A DNA stretch of 15,992 bases, from positions 1-15,992 of the forward strand of contig JASEGJ010000024.1 of assembly GCA_030018135.1 (NCBI GenBank), written 5' to 3'. The notes beneath the pieces were generated by a model that did not search any database, had not been told where the DNA came from, and worked only from the letters and a program-made list of their open reading frames with translations. The number at the start of each line of letters is the position of its first letter. Position 1 is the first letter of the stretch. Shown piece after piece: positions 5,888 through 10,063 of the stretch. This DNA comes from Candidatus Hodarchaeaceae archaeon (GTDB taxonomy: Archaea > Hadarchaeota > Hadarchaeia > Hadarchaeales > Hadarchaeaceae). A program made the position numbers and the translations under genes.

Positions 5888-6478
5888 ATGACGGTCGAGA
5901 ACTTGAAAGTCCTGCCGCGATCGTTTTACGAGCGCGACACAGCGGAGGTCGCGCGGGCGTTGCTCGGGAAGATTTTGGTCAATCGAACGCCCGAGGGCAG
6001 GGCCAGCGGCAAGATCGTCGAGACCGAAGCCTACTATGGCGAAGGCGACCCCGCTTCTAGAGCATCGCGCAGGCGCACGCCACTCAACGAGATCATGTGG
6101 GGGCGCGGTGGGATGGCGTTCGTGTATATGGTGCATGCAAACTGGCTCTTCAACGTCGTCACCGAGCGCGAGGGCGTGCCCGGAGCCGTGCTCGTGCGCG
6201 CCCTAGAGCCGCTCGAGGGCATCGACCTCATGCGGAGGCGCAGGCGAATCTCGAACGAGCTGGAGCTGACCTCCGGCCCCGGAAAGCTGACGCGGGCGAT
6301 GGGGATCACGCGCAAGCATCACGGGCTCGATCTCACTGATGCCAAAAGCGAGCTGGCGATAGTCGAAGGCGAACCCCGGCGATTTTCGATAGCCAGCTCA
6401 CATAGGGTAGGGGTCAGCGCGGACCTGAAGCGGGAACTCAGGTTCTACATCGAGGGGAACCCGTTCGTCTCGAAGTAG
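5888..6478 (+). CDS. DNA-3-methyladenine glycosylase (AAG/MPG family)
   Basis: A 196-residue member of the AAG/MPG family of base-excision glycosylases, full length for prokaryotes. It shows LPRSFYERDTAEVARALLGK and the active-site strand GKIVETEAYYGEGDPAS (E45 matches the catalytic glutamate that activates water). GRGGMAFVYMVHANWLFNVV is the base-flipping and binding region. VPGAVLVRALEPLEGIDLM and LTSGPGKLTRAMGI follow, and the C-terminus is HRVGVSADLKRELRFYIEGN. It removes alkylated purines such as 3-methyladenine and probably also hypoxanthine. No good Shine-Dalgarno precedes the ATG (GCTGCTCG), so the mRNA may be leaderless. It is monocistronic and converges with the next minus gene, with an 8-nt gap. 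Confidence 0.93.
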   Translation: MTVENLKVLPRSFYERDTAEVARALLGKILVNRTPEGRASGKIVETEAYYGEGDPASRASRRRTPLNEIMWGRGGMAFVYMVHANWLFNVVTEREGVPGAVLVRALEPLEGIDLMRRRRRISNELELTSGPGKLTRAMGITRKHHGLDLTDAKSELAIVEGEPRRFSIASSHRVGVSADLKRELRFYIEGNPFVSK

Positions 6479-6486
6479 CTGGGCGG

Positions 6487-6936
6487 CTACCCGTAAGCCA
6501 CGTCTATGCCGAGGTCGCGGCGCAGCTTCTCGAGCTTGGCCCTCAGCTCGCCGTCGAGCCTCTGCTGCTTTTCTGAGAGGAACTCCCTGACGGGCGGGCG
6601 GGCTTCGAGATATTGTCCTAAACCAGCGGCGATGATGACGCTATCCCTCTGCGTTGGGTGCGGGGAGAGCATGCCGAATGGCATCGGCGACCCCTGCCTT
6701 ATCAGCTCGCGGATGCGGTCGTCCATCCGCTCAGCTGCGAGCTTCGCGCCGGCGCCGACGAGCTCGTAGGGGGTGCGGAACTCGCCCTTGACCTGCCAAA
6801 GCCCGACCTTGGGGCCGTAGAAGAAGAAGTCCTGGTTCCCCCACTCATCCCTGCTGCTGAGCATCCGCCAGCCGCGCGGGCTCCGCTTGTAGCGGCGGAG
6901 CATCTCCTCCATTACCTCCGCGAGTGACTTGACCAT
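6487..6936 (-). CDS. Unrecognised soluble protein, 149 aa
   Basis: I do not recognise this protein. It is 149 residues, with an N-terminal helix (SLAEVMEEMLRRYKRSPRGW) and an aromatic central part (EWGNQDFFFYGPKVGLWQVK). A helical segment follows (AKLAAERMDDRIRELIRQG), then SPMPFGMLSPHPTQRDS, and a charged coiled-coil-like end (FLSEKQQRLDGELRAKLEKLRRDL). No membrane span or signal is visible. The ATG at 6936 has GGTGG four nucleotides before it. The same frame stays open upstream to 7269, through the tRNA fragment and into the nucleotidyltransferase C-terminal part, which would give a 260-aa fusion. I prefer the separate gene because the joining segment is translated tRNA-derived DNA and because of the ribosome site. 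Confidence 0.6.
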   Translation of the reverse strand: MVKSLAEVMEEMLRRYKRSPRGWRMLSSRDEWGNQDFFFYGPKVGLWQVKGEFRTPYELVGAGAKLAAERMDDRIRELIRQGSPMPFGMLSPHPTQRDSVIIAAGLGQYLEARPPVREFLSEKQQRLDGELRAKLEKLRRDLGIDVAYG

Positions 6937-7015
6937 GTGACCACCGCTGATCCTTTCACACTTAATCTGTGAGTCCCTGCTAAAATGTGTTCTTAACAAT
7001 GCCCTATTTTGCTTT

Positions 7016-7042
7016 GGTGCGGCCGGCGGGACTTGAACCCAC
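7016..7042 (-). repeat. tRNA 3'-end fragment (T-arm and acceptor), direct repeat of tRNA-Gly
   Basis: On the minus strand the segment holds GTGGG-TTCAAGT-CCCGC (a full T-arm), the 7-nt acceptor strand CGGCCGC, discriminator A, and CC. It matches the 3' end of the tRNA-Gly gene (8123-8149) at 25 of 27 positions, in the same orientation. No D-arm, anticodon arm or matching GCGGCCG acceptor strand is found on its 5' side, so it cannot be a complete tRNA. This is the arrangement left when an element integrates at the 3' end of a tRNA gene: intact tRNA at one end, a 3' copy at the other. Confidence 0.65.
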
Positions 7043-7269
7043 ATGCTTGACATTTTTAACCAATTCAATTCTTTCAATTTTTCTTCAACGCCCGCTTTTC
7101 TCGCTCGACTTCGTGTGTACCTCCAATTTATTTCCTCAAAGTGGGTCGCAATCAGTGCCATGGCCTGATCGCAGTCCAGCTCCGAGCGCCAATGTACGCA
7201 TGCGTTCAGCCGGTCTACAATAAGGTCCTCGATCCCGATCACGAAGACCACGTACTCGCCTATCTTCAC
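7043..7269 (-). pseudogene. Nucleotidyltransferase, C-terminal part (frame-separated)
   Basis: This frame begins with GTG at 7269, overlapping the stop of the upstream nucleotidyltransferase part by 4 nt (GTGA). It reads VKIGEYVVFVIGIEDLIVDR, then LNACVHWRSELDCDQAMALI and INWRYTRSRARKAGVEEKLK. The pattern 'ED-LIVDRL-A...W...D..QA' followed by a C-terminal helix is the second half of DUF6036-like nucleotidyltransferases, which are normally one chain with the N-terminal half. Adding one G in the CGG|TGA junction would join the halves as KLVKR-VKIGEY. The natural end of the domain (near 7066) is followed at once by the tRNA fragment, and no stop occurs until 6487. Either the gene is broken, or two coupled polypeptides are made. 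Confidence 0.55.
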
Positions 7270-7619
7270 CGCTTCACGAGTTTCTCGTCGCCGGAGAGGG
7301 CGGAGGCCGGGATCTCTATCGCGGTGTCCGTCGGCTCAAAATACCAGTGGCGACCGATCCGTTTGAACCCGAACGCTTTGAGCAAATCCTTCAGTTCTTT
7401 CAAACCTGGACAGACCAGATCGTTGTCGAAGGTGCGATACTCCCCCAGCGTGTAGAATTCGACCGCACGCCCCCCGACGAGGATGGGGCGGAGTCGATGT
7501 CTCTCCATCCCTTTGGTGATGATGCCCAGCACCAACATGTTTTTCTTCAACGGGTCGGGGACATTCTTGGCGGCCTCGAGCTCCTTCCTGAGTCGTGCGA
7601 TTCCACCGGCGACGCTCAA
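7266..7619 (-). CDS. Nucleotidyltransferase (DUF6036-like), N-terminal part, toxin-like
   Basis: A 117-residue N-terminal half of a minimal nucleotidyltransferase. LRPILVGGRAVEFYTLGEYR then TFDNDLVCPG gives the GG motif and a D-x-D pair (FDNDL) expected for metal binding. LKDLLKAFGFKRIGRHWYFE and TAIEIPASALSGDE follow, with Glu in IEIP as the likely third acidic residue. The family resembles MNT/AbiEii-type toxins of toxin-antitoxin and phage-defence modules, paired with an HTH protein as here. The start is TTG at 7619, overlapping the HTH gene stop by 4 nt (TTGA), so translation is probably coupled. It stops early at 7266; the remaining domain lies in the next frame. Whether the protein is active is unclear. 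Confidence 0.7.
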   Translation of the reverse strand: MSVAGGIARLRKELEAAKNVPDPLKKNMLVLGIITKGMERHRLRPILVGGRAVEFYTLGEYRTFDNDLVCPGLKELKDLLKAFGFKRIGRHWYFEPTDTAIEIPASALSGDEKLVKR

Positions 7620-8044
7620 ATTTGCACCTCATAAGTATTTGGGCCGATTTTCCTCACTTCACCGCGCTTCAACGCGGCCACCCATCTCCGCCGCCCGACT
7701 TCACAGAAGAACCGCCGCTCTTCGTCGCTCCTCGGCTTTCTGCGGATCGGTCTCGATCTCGGTTTGAGCGCGAGCCGTTTCCGCGAAAATTCCGTTTTTT
7801 TCTCCACGTAGGCCCCGTAGTCTATTTCCCTCTTAGCGAGGGCGATGAGCTTTTGAAAATAAGCCGGATTCACCCGCCTGAGCTCCTCCGCAAAGTCGAG
7901 CGTCCCCGCGATGCTCTTGGCCACTTGCCGCTCGGCGGCCGTGAACGTCTGGGCCCTTTTCCACCCCAGCTCCCGGGCTATTTCCACGTACCTTTTCCCG
8001 ACCGCCCGGAGATAAACCGCTCTCATCTGCTTGGTTGTTTTCAT
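7616..8044 (-). CDS. HTH protein paired with nucleotidyltransferase (antitoxin-like)
   Basis: A 142-residue basic protein. Residues about 5-40 form a helix-turn-helix (MRAVYLRAVGKRYVEIAREL then GWKRAQTFTAAERQVAKSI), like a homeodomain-type or terminase-type HTH. The middle is helical (FAEELRRVNPAYFQKLIALA). A very basic stretch follows (KRLALKPRSRPIRRKPR), and the end reads RRFFCEVGRRRWVAALKRGE. It leads the two-gene operon with the nucleotidyltransferase, in the usual order of an HTH antitoxin or regulator before its partner. The ATG at 8044 lies about 25 nt after a strong AT-rich box, so the mRNA is likely leaderless. The antitoxin role is inferred from gene order only. Confidence 0.65.
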   Translation of the reverse strand: MKTTKQMRAVYLRAVGKRYVEIARELGWKRAQTFTAAERQVAKSIAGTLDFAEELRRVNPAYFQKLIALAKREIDYGAYVEKKTEFSRKRLALKPRSRPIRRKPRSDEERRFFCEVGRRRWVAALKRGEVRKIGPNTYEVQI

Positions 8045-8045
8045 G

Positions 8046-8081
8046 AATAAATATAATATAATATATTTACTTTAAAAAATG
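8046..8081 (-). promoter_or_regulatory. AT-rich promoter of the HTH/nucleotidyltransferase operon
   Basis: The stretch just before the ATG at 8044 is almost purely A and T (the minus strand includes AATATATTATATTATATTTA), unlike the GC-rich surroundings. A TATA box near 8068 fits leaderless transcription from about 8044. A T6 run on the minus strand at 8076-8081 may also end the tRNA transcript. Confidence 0.5.
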
Positions 8082-8124
8082 TGTCGTTTGATTCAAGTAC
8101 CGCCGACGGTTCGCCATAAGGAGG

Positions 8125-8223
8125 TGCGGCCGGCGGGATTTGAACCCGCGCCACGAGCGTGGCAGGCTCGAGTCCTTTTTGGAAGCGCCTTCCAACGCTT
8201 TAACCAAGCTAGACTACGGCCGC
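8125..8223 (-). tRNA. tRNA-Gly(GCC) with a D-loop intron
   Basis: After removing 25 nt, a 74-nt tRNA folds completely. The acceptor is GCGGCCG/CGGCCGC with discriminator A. The D-stem is GTCT/GGAC, with loop AGCTTGGTTA. The anticodon arm is CGAGC-CTGCCAC-GCTCG, with U33 and anticodon GCC. The variable loop has 4 nt and the T-arm is GCGGG-TTCAAAT-CCCGC. Without removing the insert no D-stem pairs. The gene has CC, then T, after the discriminator, so CCA is not encoded. Exons are 8223-8202 and 8176-8125. A TATA-like box lies 28 nt upstream. Its 3' end is repeated at 7016-7042. Confidence 0.9.
8177..8201 (-). other. Noncanonical 25-nt BHB-type intron in tRNA-Gly
   Basis: The insert sits in the D-loop, between the GGTT of the 5' exon and the AGGAC of the 3' exon. 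Exon TTGG can pair with intron CCAA as the 4-bp central helix. It is flanked by 3-nt bulges TTA (5' side) and AAA (3' side). AAGCG/CGCTT forms the inner helix, with an 8-nt loop. Cutting after the second base of each bulge gives exactly the mature tRNA. The outer side is relaxed: AGC faces AAA before the D-stem. An alternative hairpin (TTGGAAG/CTTCCAA) exists inside the intron. Confidence 0.75.
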
Positions 8224-8246
8224 ACAGAACAAAATCAACCGCCGTG

Positions 8247-8256
8247 ATAATTAAAC
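8247..8256 (-). promoter_or_regulatory. TATA-like box of tRNA-Gly
   Basis: The minus strand reads GTTTAATTAT, centred 28 nt before the tRNA 5' end at 8223, the usual archaeal spacing. Confidence 0.5.
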
Positions 8257-8261
8257 TTTTG

Positions 8262-8378
8262 CGCTCTTCTGATGGATACAGTTGATGTCCAATAAAGTCC
8301 GATTAAATCGCTCAAAAACGAAAAAGAAGCAATTATAAGGCTATTTAAAATGTATCAACTACCAACTGCAGAAGAGCG
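8262..8378. repeat. Spaced inverted repeat upstream of tRNA-Gly
   Basis: CGCTCTTCTG (8262-8271) and, 8 nt on, AGTTGAT (8280-8286) are repeated in inverted order as ATCAACT (8354-8360) and, again 8 nt on, CAGAAGAGCG (8369-8378). Both arms share the same internal spacing, and 67 AT-rich bases lie between them. There is no gene in 8224-8414. It could be a footprint of a small inserted element or a regulatory dyad. Confidence 0.4.
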
Positions 8379-8414
8379 ACTTTTGTAATGCGTCCACTCC
8401 GCCGACTTCAACGC

Positions 8415-8693
8415 TCATCCGATGAGGGCGGAGATAAACTGCCCGCCTATCAGGGCGCCGGCCGTGAACACGCCCATCGCCACCGGCAGGGACTGCGCGA
8501 CGATCATGCGTTTGGCCAACCGATCGTCGCCCACCTCGATCTCCACCGCACACGACATCAAAATCGAGGTGAGGAGCAGGATGTAAAGCCCGAGCACGAA
8601 TAGAAAAGCCGCGGGCGGGACGGGCGAGCTGGCGGTCAAAAATGAGGCGGCGGAAGCCCTGCCCGACAGCACCCCCTGAAAGCGGGCGGTCAC
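8415..8693 (-). CDS. TadC-like pilus assembly membrane protein, C-terminal part (frame-separated)
   Basis: A 92-residue C-terminal end of the TadC/GspF-like protein encoded just upstream. It has transmembrane helices at about 28-47 (AAFLFVLGLYILLLTSILMS) and 66-90 (QSLPVAMGVFTAGALIGGQF), with the loop AVEIEVGDDRLAKR between, as in archaeal TadC homologs. The same frame is open upstream of the GTG at 8693 to about 8735, where it reads DALVALFFAPLVASVTARFQ. That is the helix expected right after GEVVTSM of the upstream frame, so the two are parts of one gene. If translated alone from the GTG at 8693, which overlaps the previous stop as GTGA, the product would lack most of that helix. Confidence 0.7.
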   Translation of the reverse strand: MTARFQGVLSGRASAASFLTASSPVPPAAFLFVLGLYILLLTSILMSCAVEIEVGDDRLAKRMIVAQSLPVAMGVFTAGALIGGQFISALIG

Positions 8694-10063
8694 CGAGGCG
8701 ACGAGCGGGGCGAAGAAGAGCGCGACGAGCGCATCGAGGTCACGACCTCGCCGAGCGAACGGCGGATGTCCAGCTCAACCCGCTTCAGCTCCTTCAGATG
8801 GTCGGCCATCCGAAGGGTCGCCGCGCCGGCAGCACTCGTGCTGCGCTCGATGATATCGACGAGCATGCGCAGCGCGCTGCGGATCGTCCGGGAGTTGGCC
8901 CCACGAAGCGCTCCTCCCTCCAGGTCAAAAAGGGCGGCGCGCAGTCCCATGCCCCCGAACCTGATGTTGATGGAAACCCTCGAGTACAGGTCGGCGACCT
9001 CGCTGCCGCGCATGGCGTTCGCGACGTGCTCAAAGGCGTCCTCCGCTGGCCGCCCCTCGGCTATCCTATTGCCGAGCTGCACGAGCGAATCGCAGAACTC
9101 CCTCTCCATCCGCTCGATCGCGCTACGCGTTTCATATGCCCGCCGATAGGTGCGATGAAGATAGGTCGCAACACCCGCCGTTACGCCCCAGAGACAGGCG
9201 AGCGCGCGGATATCGCTCGGGGCCCCGCATAAAAAGCTGATCGCTGGTGGCACCGCCCCAAGCACCAAGGCGAGCAAGCCGGCCCTCGGGCGGTTCGTTT
9301 CAACCGCTACCTCAGGGGGTGGAAAGGCGGCCAGCGGCAGGAGCACTCCGATGCTGTAGATCATGAGCGTGGGTAGGTGAAGCCCGGCCGCGAAACCTTG
9401 CATTCGCTCATATGTGTCCTGCAGGCTCACCTCGAGGGCCCGGTCCAGCACCTGCAGGCGGCTCGCCTCCGTGCGTTCGGACGCCGAACTCCTGATCAAG
9501 TGGATCGAGCGCTTGAGGCCCTCGCACCACCTCCCCCACCGCTGCCCGAATCGCTCCAGCGCCCCGTCCACGCTCACGTGCGCGCGCAAGCATGACCGCC
9601 AAAGGAAGTCTTTGAGGCTCTGACCAAGCGGGCCACCGATGTGTTCAGCCGCAAAGCAAGCGGAGCGCTCGAGGTTCGGCACCACCTTCATCGACATCGA
9701 CATGTAGCCTACGAGCATCGGCGCCTCGCCAAGTCCGCGAACGCGCTCCCGCTCGGCCCGCCAACTCGGGTACCAGCCGACCAGCGCGAACGCGAGCGGC
9801 GGTGCCAAAGCGAGGGGTGCTAAGAAAGGTAGGGGCAGGCCGACGAGCAAGACCATTGCGGCGGCGGTCAGCGCCAACGATGCCCCCGATGCTAGCGCGA
9901 GGAGTGCGAGCGCAGCGACCTCATCCGGCTGAACCTCGAGACCGGCGAGTTCCAAATTGTCGCGCAGCTCGTCGCTGGCCCATCGCGCGCATCTAAACAT
10001 TTTGAATTTGCCAGCCGTTCGACAGGCCCCCACGTAGAGCGAATCCAGCGATCTCAAGTTCAA
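8690..10063 (-). CDS. TadC/GspF-like pilus assembly membrane platform protein (frameshifted near its end)
   Basis: A 457-residue membrane platform protein of archaeal type IV pilus or secretion systems. The first hydrophobic block is at about 50-95 and the second at about 243-310 (LHLPTLMIYSIGVLLPLAAF, then ALACLWGVTAGVATYLHRTY). Each follows or precedes a helical cytoplasmic T2SSF-type domain: LGEAPMLVGYMSMSMKVVPN with a conserved glutamate in NLERSA, and later FCDSLVQLGNRIAEGRPAED. The expected frame ends near ELKRVELDIRRSLGEVVTSM (about residue 444). The last 12 residues (SSRSSSPRSSPR) are out-of-frame noise before a TGA. The true continuation lies in the next frame at 8415-8735. The start overlaps the ATPase stop by 4 nt. 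The frameshift could be biological or an assembly error. Confidence 0.82.
   Translation of the reverse strand: MNLRSLDSLYVGACRTAGKFKMFRCARWASDELRDNLELAGLEVQPDEVAALALLALASGASLALTAAAMVLLVGLPLPFLAPLALAPPLAFALVGWYPSWRAERERVRGLGEAPMLVGYMSMSMKVVPNLERSACFAAEHIGGPLGQSLKDFLWRSCLRAHVSVDGALERFGQRWGRWCEGLKRSIHLIRSSASERTEASRLQVLDRALEVSLQDTYERMQGFAAGLHLPTLMIYSIGVLLPLAAFPPPEVAVETNRPRAGLLALVLGAVPPAISFLCGAPSDIRALACLWGVTAGVATYLHRTYRRAYETRSAIERMEREFCDSLVQLGNRIAEGRPAEDAFEHVANAMRGSEVADLYSRVSINIRFGGMGLRAALFDLEGGALRGANSRTIRSALRMLVDIIERSTSAAGAATLRMADHLKELKRVELDIRRSLGEVVTSMRSSRSSSPRSSPR

Larger units (their letters stand above)
7016..8122. mobile_element. Putative 1.1-kb cassette integrated at tRNA-Gly
   Basis: The segment runs from the 3' end of the intact tRNA-Gly gene to a same-orientation copy of that 3' end. 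Inside are only the HTH gene, the split nucleotidyltransferase gene and a very AT-rich promoter. No integrase is present, so this is either a non-autonomous cassette or what remains of a larger element. The two mismatches between the repeats suggest that the insertion is not recent, or that the donor tRNA end differed. The order (tRNA 5' half, 3' end, cargo, 3' copy) is what tRNA-site integration predicts. Confidence 0.45.

Noticed and set aside
7016-7050. 3' half of a split tRNA
   Set aside because: Split halves are flanked by complementary BHB-forming sequence, and a matching 5' half (GCGGCCG acceptor, D-arm) should exist. None is seen in this window apart from the intact tRNA-Gly, and the 5' side does not form an anticodon arm with U33. 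A 3'-end duplication explains it better.
8125-8223. Class II tRNA (Ser/Leu) with a long variable arm
   Set aside because: The extra bases lie before the anticodon arm, not after it. The variable loop is only 4 nt and the anticodon is GCC.
8642-9232. 196-aa plus-strand frame opposite the TadC-like gene
   Set aside because: Antisense shadow; basic, repetitive translation with no domain and no ribosome site.
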